Part shown: positions 17,078 to 26,016 of the stretch, piece after piece
Numbering within the stretch: position 1 is the first letter of the stretch
Layout: every line of letters starts with the position of its first letter
From: Alcaligenaceae bacterium SAGV5
GTDB lineage: Bacteria; Pseudomonadota; Gammaproteobacteria; Burkholderiales; Burkholderiaceae_B
Length of the DNA stretch: 64,000 nt
Assembly (NCBI GenBank): GCA_009360345.1
Contig: SPDP01000005.1
Span: forward strand, 124,001-188,000
Direction: 5' to 3'
The notes under the pieces: model-generated
The model's database searches: none
What the model saw: only the letters and a program-made list of their open reading frames with translations
What the model was told of the DNA's origin: nothing
Position numbers and translations under genes: made by a program

Positions 17078-18187
17078 ATGTCCGGAGCGGAACCGTACAT
17101 CGGCCTGATGTCGGGAACCAGCCTGGACGGCGTCGATGGCGTGGCCGCCGTGTTCACCGACGGCCGGCCCCGCATCCTCGCGCACGCCGACGCCGCCATG
17201 CCGCCGAACCTGCGGGCCGAACTGCTTGCCCTGAACACACCGGGCCCGGACGAAATCCACCGGATGTCGCAGGCCGCCCTGGCCCTGGCGGATCTCTATG
17301 CCCGGGTCGTCGCCGCGCTGCGGGCGCGAACCGGCCTGGAAGCCGCGCAGGTCCGCGCCATCGGCGCCCACGGGCAGACCATCCGCCACCGCCCCGATGC
17401 CTGCTACACCGTGCAATTGAACGCGCCGGCCCGGCTGGCCGAGCTGACCGGCATCGCGGTCGTGGCCGACCTGCGCAGCCGCGACCTGGCCGCCGGCGGC
17501 CATGGCGCCCCGCTCGCGCCGGCCTTCCACGCGGCGGTGTTCGGCACCGACCGGCCACGTGCCGTGGTCAACCTGGGGGGCATCGCCAACGTCACGCTGC
17601 TGTCGCCCGGTGGCGTCGTAGGCTACGACACCGGTCCCGCCAACCTGCTGCTGGACGCCTGGTGCGCCCGTCACACCGGCCGGGACTACGATGAAGACGG
17701 CCGCTACGCGGCCTCCGGCACACCGCGGCCGGACCTGCTGGCGGAGCTGGTCGCCTCCGAACCGTGGCTGGCGGCGCCGCCGCCCAAGTCCACGGGACGC
17801 GACCTGTTCAACGCCGCGTGGCTGGACCAGCGCCTGCAGGCCTGGCAGGCCCGCCACGGCGCGCCGGCCGCGGCCGACGTACAGGCCACGCTGCAGGCCC
17901 TGACTGTCGAAACGGTGGCACGGGAAATCCGCCTCCGACTGCCCGCCTGCGAACAGGTCTGGGTCTGCGGCGGCGGCGCGCGCAACGGCGGCCTGATGCG
18001 GGCCCTGGCCGCCGCGTTGCCCTGCCCCGTGGCGCCCAGCGACGACGCGGGCGTGCCGGCCCAGCAGATGGAAGCGCTGGCCTTCGCCTGGCTGGCGCAT
18101 CGCCATGTCGCGGGCCTGCCCGGCAACCTGCCCGCCGTGACCGGCGCGGCCGGCCCCCGCGTGCTGGGCGCCTACTACCCCGCGTAG
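17078..18187 (+). CDS. anmK: Anhydro-N-acetylmuramic acid kinase
   Basis: 369 residues. Begins MSGAEPYIGLMSGTSLDGVD with the GTSxDG phosphate-binding motif, and has GAHGQTIRHRP, VVNLGGIANVTLL, GYDTGPANLLLD and VWVCGGGARNGGLM, all characteristic of AnmK. It phosphorylates and opens 1,6-anhydroMurNAc to MurNAc-6-phosphate in peptidoglycan recycling. It starts 11 nt after the M23 peptidase stop, so the two form an operon of wall turnover and recycling. Confidence 0.96.
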   Translation: MSGAEPYIGLMSGTSLDGVDGVAAVFTDGRPRILAHADAAMPPNLRAELLALNTPGPDEIHRMSQAALALADLYARVVAALRARTGLEAAQVRAIGAHGQTIRHRPDACYTVQLNAPARLAELTGIAVVADLRSRDLAAGGHGAPLAPAFHAAVFGTDRPRAVVNLGGIANVTLLSPGGVVGYDTGPANLLLDAWCARHTGRDYDEDGRYAASGTPRPDLLAELVASEPWLAAPPPKSTGRDLFNAAWLDQRLQAWQARHGAPAAADVQATLQALTVETVAREIRLRLPACEQVWVCGGGARNGGLMRALAAALPCPVAPSDDAGVPAQQMEALAFAWLAHRHVAGLPGNLPAVTGAAGPRVLGAYYPA

Positions 18188-18277
18188 GCGTCCGCCTCCC
18201 GCCGCCCCTTGGCGGCTCCTTCCCCCTGGCTCCCTCCCGCTGACGGTACCGTCCTTGGACGATCTGCGTGCATCCCT

Positions 18278-18295
18278 AAAAATGCATACACTTAT
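18278..18295. promoter_or_regulatory. Candidate GntR operator, copy 1
   Basis: AAAAATG-CATA-CACTTAT. The left half matches the island consensus AAAAATG-nATA-CATTTTT; the right half is degenerate. It lies in an AT-rich stretch 150 bp before the flavin oxidoreductase start. Member of a four-copy set shared with the other end of the catabolic island. Confidence 0.4.
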
Positions 18296-18363
18296 TTTTA
18301 TATTTTGAACCGGACTCTAGGTGAATAACCTAGAATCTCCCGATAAATCTTGACCTACAACAA

Positions 18364-18381
18364 TAAAATACATACATTTTT
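18364..18381. promoter_or_regulatory. Candidate GntR operator, copy 2
   Basis: TAAAATA-CATA-CATTTTT. The right half matches the consensus exactly; the left half has two mismatches. Located 64 bp upstream of the start at 18446, where it could overlap the promoter of the plus-strand pair. Confidence 0.5.
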
Positions 18382-18445
18382 ATCGCCACCCACCCTGACC
18401 AGACCGGGGCGATCCACGGCCCGGGCGCACCAGTCCAGGAGCACC

Positions 18446-19390
18446 ATGAGCTTCCTCGCAGGTCTACGTCTGCCGGTATTCGCCGCCCCCATGTTCCTGG
18501 TGTCCGGCCCGGAACTGGTCATCGCCGCCGCCCGGGCCGGCATCATCGGCGCCTTTCCCAACAACAACGTCCGTACCAGCGAGGACTACGGCGACTGGCT
18601 GCGCCAGATCAGCGACGCCCTGGGTTCCCATGGCGCGTCCGGCGCGCTGCCCTGGGCGGCGAACCTGATCACGCACTCGACCAATACCCGGCTGCCCGGC
18701 GACCTGGAACAGGTCCGCCGCTTCCGCCCGCCCATCGTCATCACCTCGCTGGGCAGCCCGCGGCCGGTCATGGAAACCGTGCACGGCTACGGCGGCCTGG
18801 TGTTCGCCGACGTCATCGACCTGCGGCTGGCGCGCAAGGCCGCCGACGCCGGGGTGGACGGGTTGGTCTGCGTCTGCGCCGGCGCGGGCGGACATACTGG
18901 CCAACTGTCGCCGTTCGCCTTCGTGTCCGCGGTCCGCGCCTGCTTCGACGGCTACATCGTCGCCGGCGGCGGCATCGCGGACGGCTGGGGCATCGCCGGA
19001 GCGCTGGCCGCCGGCGCGGACTTCGTCTACATGGGCACCCGCTTCCTGGCGACCGAGGAAAGCATCGCCGCCGAGGCGCACAAGCGCATGGTCGCCGCCT
19101 GCGGCATCGGCGACCTGCTCGTCAGCGACGCCATCACCGGCACGCCGGCTTCCTGGCTGGTGCCCTCGCTGGTGCAGTGCGGCCTGGATCCGGCCAACCT
19201 GCCCTCGCCCAGGGAGCGCGTCTACGACAGCGGCCGCAGCAAGGAAACCCGGCGGTGGAAGGACGTCTGGTCGGCAGGCCAGGGGCTGGGTGCCGTGCGG
19301 GATATCGCACCGGTCGCGCAGGTCGTGGATTGGCTGGAAGACGAGTTCCAGGCGGCGCGCACGCGCTTCCTCACCTTGGGCAGACCCTGA
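18446..19390 (+). CDS. NAD(P)H-dependent flavin oxidoreductase (nitronate monooxygenase family)
   Basis: 314 residues from ATG 18446, preceded by CAGGAG. FMN-binding TIM barrel: MSFLAGLRLPVFAAPMFLVS, GIIGAFPNNN, DGLVCVCAGAGGHTGQ, IVAGGGIADGWGIAGALAAGADFVYMGTRFLAT. This is the 2-nitropropane dioxygenase/enoyl-reductase-like group; the true reaction may be nitronate oxidation or reduction of an enone. First gene of a plus-strand pair with a CoA transferase, preceded by two copies of the island operator. Confidence 0.88.
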   Translation: MSFLAGLRLPVFAAPMFLVSGPELVIAAARAGIIGAFPNNNVRTSEDYGDWLRQISDALGSHGASGALPWAANLITHSTNTRLPGDLEQVRRFRPPIVITSLGSPRPVMETVHGYGGLVFADVIDLRLARKAADAGVDGLVCVCAGAGGHTGQLSPFAFVSAVRACFDGYIVAGGGIADGWGIAGALAAGADFVYMGTRFLATEESIAAEAHKRMVAACGIGDLLVSDAITGTPASWLVPSLVQCGLDPANLPSPRERVYDSGRSKETRRWKDVWSAGQGLGAVRDIAPVAQVVDWLEDEFQAARTRFLTLGRP

Positions 19391-19416
19391 CCCCGCATCC
19401 GACGCAGGAGACATTC

Positions 19417-20634
19417 GTGACACTCGCAGATACGCCGCGCAGCGGCCCGCTGGCCGGCGTCAAGGTCCTGGACCTGACCTGGGTCATCCTGGGCCCCTTC
19501 TGCACCCAGATGCTGGCCGACCACGGCGCCGACGTCATCAAGCTGGAATCGCCGGAAGGCGACCCCATGCGGGCCGTGGGGCCGCGCCGCACGAACGACA
19601 TGGGTCCGTCCTTCCTGCAGTTGAACCGCAACAAACGCAGCATGGCGCTGGACCTGAAGCAGGAGGCAACACGTCAGGTGCTGGAGCGGCTGATCGCCTG
19701 GTGCGACGTCTTCGTCAGCAACATGCGTCCGCAGGCGCTGGAACGCCTGGGCCTGGACTACGACAGCGTCAGGCGTGTGAATCCCCGGGCGGTCTACGTG
19801 AGCTGCACCGGCTTCGGCGAGGACGGCCCCTACGCCGGACGGCCGGCGTTCGACGAAGTGATCCAGGCGATGACCGGCCTGGCCTCCGCCCGGGCGCGGG
19901 AACGCGACGGCATGCCGCAGTCGTGTCCGTTTCCTCTGGCCGACCGTTACGCCGGGCTGTATGCCGCGTTCTGCGTCAGCGCCGCGCTGGCCGCCGTCGC
20001 CCGGGACGGCACGGGGCAGAAGCTCGAAATCCCGATGTTCGAAGTGATCGCGCAACTGGTGCTGGCCGACCACATGATAGGCAGCGTCTTCGATCCGCCG
20101 GAGTCGGCGCCCGGATACGACCGTTACCTGAATGGCCAGCGCACCTACTTCCGCACGGCGGACGGCCATCTGTGCGCCGCCATCAACACCGATCGCCAGT
20201 GGCGCAAGTTCCTCGAGGCGGCGGGCCGGGCCGATCTGCTGGCCCACCCTTCGTTCGCCACCCGCGCCGCGCGCGCCCGCGAGGCGCGGGCCGTCGACCT
20301 CCAGTTGCGGGAGCTGTTCGCCAGCGACACCACCGCGCGCTGGCTGGCGCTGCTGGGGGAGGCGGAAGTGCCGGCGGCTCCGGTGCGCGACATTGCCGGC
20401 CTGATGAACGATCCGCATCTGGCTGCGGTGGATTTCTTCATCTCCGCGCCACACCCCACGCAAGGCAATCTGCGCATGCCGGGCTTTCCCGCGCGCTGGA
20501 GCGCCACGCCGCCGTCGTACCGGCGGGGCGCGCCGGGACTCGGACAGCACACGGCGGAGATACTCAGTGAATTGGGCCTGGACGATGGTCCCGCCGCGCC
20601 GGCCGCCCGCCAGCAGCGGGACGGCGGCGGGTAG
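19417..20634 (+). CDS. CaiB/BaiF family III CoA-transferase
   Basis: 405 residues from GTG 19417, with GCAGGAG upstream. Family III pattern: LAGVKVLDLTWVILGPFCTQ, LADHGADVIKLESPEGDPMR, LNRNKRSMALDLKQ, DVFVSNMRPQALERLGLDYD. The catalytic Asp is expected in the SCTGFGEDGPYAGRPAFDEVIQAMTG region. It transfers CoA between carboxylic acids, probably activating a substrate or intermediate of the island pathway. Convergent with the dioxygenase operon; 9 nt separate the stops. Confidence 0.9.
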   Translation: MTLADTPRSGPLAGVKVLDLTWVILGPFCTQMLADHGADVIKLESPEGDPMRAVGPRRTNDMGPSFLQLNRNKRSMALDLKQEATRQVLERLIAWCDVFVSNMRPQALERLGLDYDSVRRVNPRAVYVSCTGFGEDGPYAGRPAFDEVIQAMTGLASARARERDGMPQSCPFPLADRYAGLYAAFCVSAALAAVARDGTGQKLEIPMFEVIAQLVLADHMIGSVFDPPESAPGYDRYLNGQRTYFRTADGHLCAAINTDRQWRKFLEAAGRADLLAHPSFATRAARAREARAVDLQLRELFASDTTARWLALLGEAEVPAAPVRDIAGLMNDPHLAAVDFFISAPHPTQGNLRMPGFPARWSATPPSYRRGAPGLGQHTAEILSELGLDDGPAAPAARQQRDGGG

Positions 20635-20643
20635 GCGCCCGCG

Positions 20644-21147
20644 TCAAAGCAGGAAGGTCAGATTGCCCAGCCACGCATCGTGGTTCATCAACGTGATGGT
20701 CTTGCGGACGATCCGCATACCCTCGGCGGTCGGACGGCAGATGTGCTCCATCATCGTCACCAGCGGCTGGACCTCGCCGATGCCGACCTGCGCGCTGTCG
20801 CCGGTGCGCATCTCGTAGACCACCTGGTTGGACTTCACCAGAAAGCCTTCTTCGTGCTCCTGCACGCGCACGTTGCCGATCAGATGCACGGTGCGCGACG
20901 GCGGTGACTGCGCGGGAAACTCCACGTTCAGCAGGTGATAGACCCGCTCTTCCCGCCGCAGCGTGTCGTCGTGGACGATGGCCGCGTTCTGGCCCGGCTC
21001 TTCGGCCGGATCGAGCGGGATCCAGTACAGGCCGTCCTCGGTGAAGAGCTTGAGCCAGTCGTCGAGTTGGCGGGTGTCGAGCAGGTCCGCTTCGTGTATC
21101 AGCAGGGTTTCCGCATCCGTGCGGTTCAATGTAGTGGGGAAATGCAT
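20644..21147 (-). CDS. Ring-hydroxylating dioxygenase beta subunit
   Basis: 167 residues of the SnoaL-like cone fold used by dioxygenase small subunits: EADLLDTRQLDDWLKLFTED, GLYWIPLDPAEEPGQNAAIV, RTVHLIGNVRVQEHEEGFLV. It has a structural role in the alpha3beta3 oxygenase. It lies 13 nt after the alpha subunit gene and is last in the minus-strand operon. Confidence 0.88.
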   Translation of the reverse strand: MHFPTTLNRTDAETLLIHEADLLDTRQLDDWLKLFTEDGLYWIPLDPAEEPGQNAAIVHDDTLRREERVYHLLNVEFPAQSPPSRTVHLIGNVRVQEHEEGFLVKSNQVVYEMRTGDSAQVGIGEVQPLVTMMEHICRPTAEGMRIVRKTITLMNHDAWLGNLTFLL

Positions 21148-21160
21148 GCGGCGGGTCTCC

Positions 21161-22483
21161 TCAGCGTCGCGCCATCAGTTGCTTCCACGCCAGCCACAGC
21201 GCACGCTGGGGCGCCTCGCTGGCCGGCAGGCCCTTGATGTCGCCGCTGGCCAGTTTTTCGTCCGTTTGCAGGCCGCGCTCCAGCACCAGCCAGTCGACCG
21301 CGCTCCCGGCCAGCCCCTGCTGGTTGCGCGCGAAGATGTCCACGTCATCGGCCATGCCGTGGCCCGCCGGTCCGTAGAAGCGTTCCTGGCTGCGCATCCA
21401 GCCGTCGTTGAATTCGCGCGGCGCATCGACCAGATCGTAGAAATAGATGGTGACCTCGGTCAGGTCCGGCGCGATGGGTCGCCAGGTGCGGATCTGCTGG
21501 TGGATGAGGCCGAGGTTGGGGAAGATCGTGCCCGACATGCGTCCGACCACGAACGCGAACTCCTCCTCGCCATGAATGTCCCGCAGGGCTTCGTAGTAGG
21601 CGCTGTGCGGCCCGCTCAGCAAGGCCTCGGGATCGGCCGTGCCGGAATTCTCCAGTTGGGCATGGCCGTGGCGCAGCGCCCAGCTTGCTCCCTTGAAACG
21701 GATCTGGCGCATGGCCTTGGCCGACCCGCCCTTGTGCGCGCCATAGTCGCCGGTGCTTTCGCCGTACTTGGCCTGCAGGGCCACGAAGCCCTTGTGCGTA
21801 TGCAGGAAGTGGTAGGCGTCGACGATGTTCTCGATCTGGAATTTCCAGTTTCCCTGGTAGCGCATGACGAACGGCTTGCCGCGCAACGCGATGCGCCCCG
21901 CCGGCGAGCGGCCGAATTTTCGGTCGATGGTCTTCTTGGCCCGCCCCAGATAGGTGTCCAGGTCGACGGCATCCGGATCCAGGTTGGCGAAGATCAGCCC
22001 GCGATAGGCATCGACCTTCGGTACCCGGTGCAGGCCCTCGGGGGCGTCGAAATCAGGGGCATAGCCGCCCGAATCGTTGCGCTCGGACACCGCCAGCAGC
22101 TTGCCATCCAGACCGAAGACCCAGCCGTGGTAGGGGCAGGTGAAATCGCGGACCGTGCCGCGGCTCTCGCGCGCGATCACCGCGCCGCGGTGCACGCAGC
22201 GATTGACCAGCACGTGCACGCTGCCATCGGCCGCCCGCGAGACGATGACGGGCTGCGTCCCGATGTAGGCCGTCTTGAAATCGCCCGGGTTGGGGATCTC
22301 GCTTTCGTGGCCGACATAGACCCAGACCTTGGAGAAGATGCGCGCCATCTCGGCGTCGAATACCGCCTGATCGGTATAGGCGCGCGTGTGAACGCGAAAA
22401 TGGCGTTCGTCCTGCCAGATCAGCGACGACGGATCCAGGCCGGCCTCCTCGCCTCCATGCTCTCTTGCAAACATCGCAGACAT
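21161..22483 (-). CDS. Ring-hydroxylating dioxygenase alpha subunit
   Basis: 440 residues from ATG 22483, with AGGAA 6 nt upstream. Rieske cluster ligands are Cys96, His98, Cys116 and His119 (CVHRGAV..CPYHGW). The mononuclear iron site follows ENIVDAYHFLHTHKGF. Belongs to the benzoate/anthranilate/salicylate-type large subunits. Together with the beta subunit, ferredoxin (24389) and reductase (24724) in the same operon it forms a complete three-component dioxygenase that would cis-dihydroxylate or hydroxylate an aromatic acid. Substrate not assigned. Confidence 0.92.
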   Translation of the reverse strand: MSAMFAREHGGEEAGLDPSSLIWQDERHFRVHTRAYTDQAVFDAEMARIFSKVWVYVGHESEIPNPGDFKTAYIGTQPVIVSRAADGSVHVLVNRCVHRGAVIARESRGTVRDFTCPYHGWVFGLDGKLLAVSERNDSGGYAPDFDAPEGLHRVPKVDAYRGLIFANLDPDAVDLDTYLGRAKKTIDRKFGRSPAGRIALRGKPFVMRYQGNWKFQIENIVDAYHFLHTHKGFVALQAKYGESTGDYGAHKGGSAKAMRQIRFKGASWALRHGHAQLENSGTADPEALLSGPHSAYYEALRDIHGEEEFAFVVGRMSGTIFPNLGLIHQQIRTWRPIAPDLTEVTIYFYDLVDAPREFNDGWMRSQERFYGPAGHGMADDVDIFARNQQGLAGSAVDWLVLERGLQTDEKLASGDIKGLPASEAPQRALWLAWKQLMARR

Positions 22484-22505
22484 ATCGATTCCTATCCTCC
22501 AACCA

Positions 22506-23285
22506 CTAATCCATGAACCTGCCACCCGACAGGTTCAGCGTTTCGCCCGTCACATACGCGCCATGGCGCGAAGCCAGGTAGAACACCGCGTGCGCCGCCT
22601 CGATGGACCGGCCCACGCGGCCGACGGGAATGCCCTTGATCACTTCCTGCATGCGCGACTCGCTCGCTCCCGCCACCTGCACGTCGAACAGGGACGTGGC
22701 GATCACATTGACCGTCACGCCGTATGGCGCCAGTTCCGCCGCCATCACCCGCGAATAGGCGATCAACCCGCCCTTCGCCGCCGCATAGGGAGCCACGTGC
22801 CGATGCACGCCGGTCTTGCCGGACATCGAGGAGAACGACACGATGCGCCCGCCGCCGCGTTCCTTCATGCGGCGCGCCGCGGCCTGGATGCACAGGATGG
22901 GGCCCACCAGCTCCCGCGCGATCACGTCCCGGTAGCGGGCCGCGTGGATATCCAGCGCATCCGCGGTGCTGACCGGCGCGGCCACGTTCACGAGAATGTC
23001 CAACCCGCCCAATTGCGACATGCAGGCGTCGAAGAAGCGCTCGACCTCGGTCTCGTCGTCCGTGTCCACGGGCACGCATGCCACGCCGTAGGCGCGCGCC
23101 ACCGCCGCCGCATGGGCGGCGTCCTCGGCCGGCGTCACGCCGACCACGACCTTGGCGCCGCGCGCGGCGAACGCCCGCAGCAGTTCGGGGCCCGACCCCA
23201 GGGCGCCGCCCACCAGGACGACGGCGGAGCCGGCGAACTCCGCGGCATCGCCGGGCGGGTCGGACTTGAACGTCTCATCCATCAC
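22506..23285 (-). CDS. Short-chain dehydrogenase/reductase (SDR)
   Basis: 259 residues. Rossmann segment VVLVGGALGSGPELLRAFAA (an unusual glycine pattern), NAG-like NVAAPVS, catalytic Ser in IVSFSSMSGKTGVHRHVAPY and YAAAK with Tyr and Lys present, ending LNLSGGRFMD. It may oxidise the cis-dihydrodiol formed by the dioxygenase, as SDRs do in benzoate pathways. It sits 22 nt before the alpha subunit gene. Confidence 0.88.
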   Translation of the reverse strand: MMDETFKSDPPGDAAEFAGSAVVLVGGALGSGPELLRAFAARGAKVVVGVTPAEDAAHAAAVARAYGVACVPVDTDDETEVERFFDACMSQLGGLDILVNVAAPVSTADALDIHAARYRDVIARELVGPILCIQAAARRMKERGGGRIVSFSSMSGKTGVHRHVAPYAAAKGGLIAYSRVMAAELAPYGVTVNVIATSLFDVQVAGASESRMQEVIKGIPVGRVGRSIEAAHAVFYLASRHGAYVTGETLNLSGGRFMD

Positions 23286-23303
23286 AGTCTCCTGCCGTCC
23301 GGC

Positions 23304-24275
23304 TCAGTTGGCCGTGATGTTGTTCTTGCGGATGATGTCGGTGAAACGGGCGAGCTGCATGTTCATCAGCTCCTGCAGCGCCTGGGGCGAGGACGGCTTC
23401 ACGTCCAGCCCGGTCTTCTCCAGGGCCGACTTGACGTCGGGCAGCTCCAGGATGCGCGTCATCTCCTTGTTGAGCTTGTCGATGACGGCGGCCGGCGTTC
23501 CCTTGGGCGCCAGGAAGCCGTACCAGGCCGGCATGCCCGGGGTGATCCCCAGTTCGGCGAACGACGGCACGCCGGGCGCGCTGCGCTGGCGCTCGGAACT
23601 CGACACGCCCAGGTTGCGCAACTGGCCGGACTCGATGAAGGGCCGCAGCGTATGGGTGGCGACGAACATGGCGTCCACGTGTCCCGCGATCACATCGTTG
23701 ACGCCGGGCGCCGTGCCTTTGTAGGGCACGTGCAGGAACGAGGTGTTCGTGGCGTCCTCGAACTCGGCCAGCAGGATGTGCGACGGCGACCCCACGCCCG
23801 CGGACGCGAAATTGATCTTGCCGGGATTGGCCTTGGCCGCGGCCACCAGGTCGGCCATCGTCCGATAGCCCTTGCCGGGATTCACCGCCAGCGAATTGGT
23901 GCCGCGCGCCGCGATCATCACCGGTGTCAAATCCTTCATCGGATTGAAGGTCGGCGAGGGATACAGGATCGAAGTGATGACGAGATTGCTGGCGGTCACC
24001 ACCAGCGTGTAGCCGTCCGGCGCCGCGCGCGCCACCTGTTCAGCCCCCAGGTGGCCGGCCAGGCCGGTCTTGTTTTCCACGATGACGGGTTGCTTCCAGC
24101 TTTCGAACAACTTTTCGCCGACCAGCCTGGCGATGTTGTCCATGCCGGTTCCCGGGGTGAAGGGAACGATGAAGCGCAGGGGTTTGGACGGGAAATCGAC
24201 CGCCGCGTCGGCCGCTGCCGCGGCGGTCGATACGCAGCCAAAGGCCAGGAGCACAGCACACGACGTGATACGCAT
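23304..24275 (-). CDS. Bug-family (TctC-like) periplasmic solute receptor
   Basis: 323 residues from ATG 24275 (GGGAGA upstream). Signal peptide MRITSCAVLLAFGCVSTAAA, then DFPSKPLRFIVPFTPGTGMD and PVIVENKTGLAGHLG, the Bug signature. It probably binds the carboxylate substrate of the dioxygenase pathway; no membrane TctAB genes are nearby. Located in the middle of the dioxygenase operon between the SDR and ferredoxin genes. Confidence 0.9.
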   Translation of the reverse strand: MRITSCAVLLAFGCVSTAAAAADAAVDFPSKPLRFIVPFTPGTGMDNIARLVGEKLFESWKQPVIVENKTGLAGHLGAEQVARAAPDGYTLVVTASNLVITSILYPSPTFNPMKDLTPVMIAARGTNSLAVNPGKGYRTMADLVAAAKANPGKINFASAGVGSPSHILLAEFEDATNTSFLHVPYKGTAPGVNDVIAGHVDAMFVATHTLRPFIESGQLRNLGVSSSERQRSAPGVPSFAELGITPGMPAWYGFLAPKGTPAAVIDKLNKEMTRILELPDVKSALEKTGLDVKPSSPQALQELMNMQLARFTDIIRKNNITAN

Positions 24276-24308
24276 TTGATTCTCCCAAGATATGGACGAA
24301 CACCGAGG

Positions 24309-24365
24309 ATGCTCCCCCGCGCTTGCCGCCACGCGGCGGCGCCCCCCGGGGGGCCGGGGCGCCTT
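24309..24365. repeat. GC-rich intergenic repeat (Alcaligenaceae type)
   Basis: cgcttgccgccacgcggcggcgcc followed by a G/C palindromic run, between the Bug receptor and ferredoxin genes. The same cgcttgc..acgcggcggcg core recurs at 31328-31352 upstream of uup. Such palindromic elements are scattered in intergenic regions of Bordetella/Achromobacter; role unknown. Confidence 0.45.
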
Positions 24366-24388
24366 GCTGCAGAACGCCGGCCCGGGCG

Positions 24389-24706
24389 TCAGCCCGAGGG
24401 AGGCACGTCGACCAGCACCATGCCTTCCTCGATACGTACCGGATACACCTGGATCGGAATGCTGACCGGGCCCGAAACCGGGCGGCCGGTGGGAATATGG
24501 AACACGCCCTCGTGCAAGGGGCACTCCACGCAATCGCCGCTGACGAATCCTTCCGACAGGTGCGCTTTCGCGTGCGTGCAGATGTCGTGCGTGGCGTGCA
24601 CGCGGCCGTCCAGCTTGTACAGCGCGAGGGGCTCGCCCTCGACGCACACCGGGACGGCATCGCCCTCGGGTACGTCCTCGAACTTGATCGTCTGGTACCA
24701 GACCAT
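24389..24706 (-). CDS. Rieske-type ferredoxin (dioxygenase electron carrier)
   Basis: 105 residues from ATG 24706, the usual size of BphF/NahAb-like ferredoxins. Cluster ligands Cys43-x-His45 and Cys62-x2-His65 (CTHAKAHLSEG..CPLHEG). It shuttles electrons from the adjacent FAD reductase to the oxygenase alpha subunit. It starts 17 nt after the reductase stop in the same operon. Confidence 0.92.
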   Translation of the reverse strand: MVWYQTIKFEDVPEGDAVPVCVEGEPLALYKLDGRVHATHDICTHAKAHLSEGFVSGDCVECPLHEGVFHIPTGRPVSGPVSIPIQVYPVRIEEGMVLVDVPPSG

Positions 24707-24723
24707 GAAAGCTCCGTCGATGA

Positions 24724-26016
24724 TTACGGGTTGCCCGGCGCCGCGGCCGGACCGCGCTGCTGGGCACTGCGCAGCGCCGTTGCCAGCGGCACCGCCGGGT
24801 CCGCCAGGTCCGCGGCGTTCACCCCCCCGCCGGCGGCCACGAGCTGTCGCACGATGCGGCGGTCCCGGCCGCTGTTGAACAGCTCCGCGCCGACCAGCAC
24901 GCCCGCCGCGTCGAAATGGAAACACACCGCCCTGCCCGCGCCGGTCTCTCGCGCGACGTGCGTGGCGGCGCCCGCCGGCCAGCCCACGATTTGCAGATTC
25001 ATGTCGAACTGGTCCGTCCAGAACCACGGCGCCTCGTCGGCGGCGGACGCTGCCGGCAACGGCCCGTCCCCCTGCTCGGCCCGCGCGATGGCGGCGGCTG
25101 CCCGCGCGGCCTGGCGCTCGGCGTTCTCCCAGGACTCCAGGCGGACCCGGCCCGCGCCGCTCGCATCGCGCGGCGCGGCGATGTCGCCGATCGCATAGAT
25201 GCCTTCCGCCGACGTCCGGCACGCCGCGTCCACCAGGACGCCATGCACGGGCGGCGGATTCATGGCCAGGCCCGCGCGCTCGGCCAGCGCCACGTCGGGC
25301 ATCGCCCCCATGCCGGCCAGCACGACGTCCGCCTCGCCCTGCGAGCCATCGTCCAATACGTACCGGAAGGCCGCCCCCGCGCGAACGATGTCCACGGGCG
25401 CCCGGCCCAGTTGCACCGCCACGCCCTGCCCCGCATGCAACGCAAGCACGCGTTCGGCCGCCCATGCGCTGACGGCGCGCGGCAACAGCCTCGGCTGTTT
25501 TTCCACCACCGTCACGCGGCACCCCAGGCGGGTCGCGGACGCGGCGACTTCCAACCCCACGAAGCCGCCTCCGATCAGCAGCACGCGCCGCCCGGGGCGC
25601 AGCGCTTCCCTGAGACGCGCGGCGTCCGCCGCGTTGCGCAGGGCCAGCACGTCACCCCGCTCCAGGCCGGCGAAGGCCGGCATCCGCGCCACGGAACCGG
25701 TCGCCAGCACCAGATGGCGATAGCCGATGGACGCACCGTCGGCGAGATCCACGCTTTGCTTTGCCGGATCGATGGCGATCGCCCGCGCCGACGGCCGCAG
25801 GGCGATGCCGGCGGCCGCATAGCTGGCCGCCTGGGCGATCGGCGCCAGACGGCCATCATCCAGCAGGAACGACTTGGACAGCGGCGGCCGCTCATAGGGC
25901 TCGACGCCCTCGTCGCCCAGCAGCGTGACCGGTCCGGCATATCCCGCCTGGCGCAGGGCATGGGCGCAGCGTGCGCCCGCATGGCCGCCACCGACGATGA
26001 CCACGCCAGACATCAT
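24724..26016 (-). CDS. FAD-dependent ferredoxin reductase
   Basis: 430 residues from ATG 26016. FAD site VVIVGGGHAGARCAHALRQA, NAD(P)H site VLLIGGGFVGLEVAASATRL, FAD-binding YAIGDIA, and PPLSKSFL as in BphA4/PdR reductases. It oxidises NAD(P)H and reduces the Rieske ferredoxin encoded next. The ATG overlaps the MmgE/PrpD stop as ATGATG, and GGAGG lies 4 nt upstream, so translation is coupled. Confidence 0.92.
   Translation of the reverse strand: MMSGVVIVGGGHAGARCAHALRQAGYAGPVTLLGDEGVEPYERPPLSKSFLLDDGRLAPIAQAASYAAAGIALRPSARAIAIDPAKQSVDLADGASIGYRHLVLATGSVARMPAFAGLERGDVLALRNAADAARLREALRPGRRVLLIGGGFVGLEVAASATRLGCRVTVVEKQPRLLPRAVSAWAAERVLALHAGQGVAVQLGRAPVDIVRAGAAFRYVLDDGSQGEADVVLAGMGAMPDVALAERAGLAMNPPPVHGVLVDAACRTSAEGIYAIGDIAAPRDASGAGRVRLESWENAERQAARAAAAIARAEQGDGPLPAASAADEAPWFWTDQFDMNLQIVGWPAGAATHVARETGAGRAVCFHFDAAGVLVGAELFNSGRDRRIVRQLVAAGGGVNAADLADPAVPLATALRSAQQRGPAAAPGNP

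Noticed and set aside
18201..18216. GCCGCC-CCTT-GGCGGC hairpin after anmK as a terminator
   Set aside because: No T-run follows; may be part of a GC-rich repeat. Not strong enough to list.
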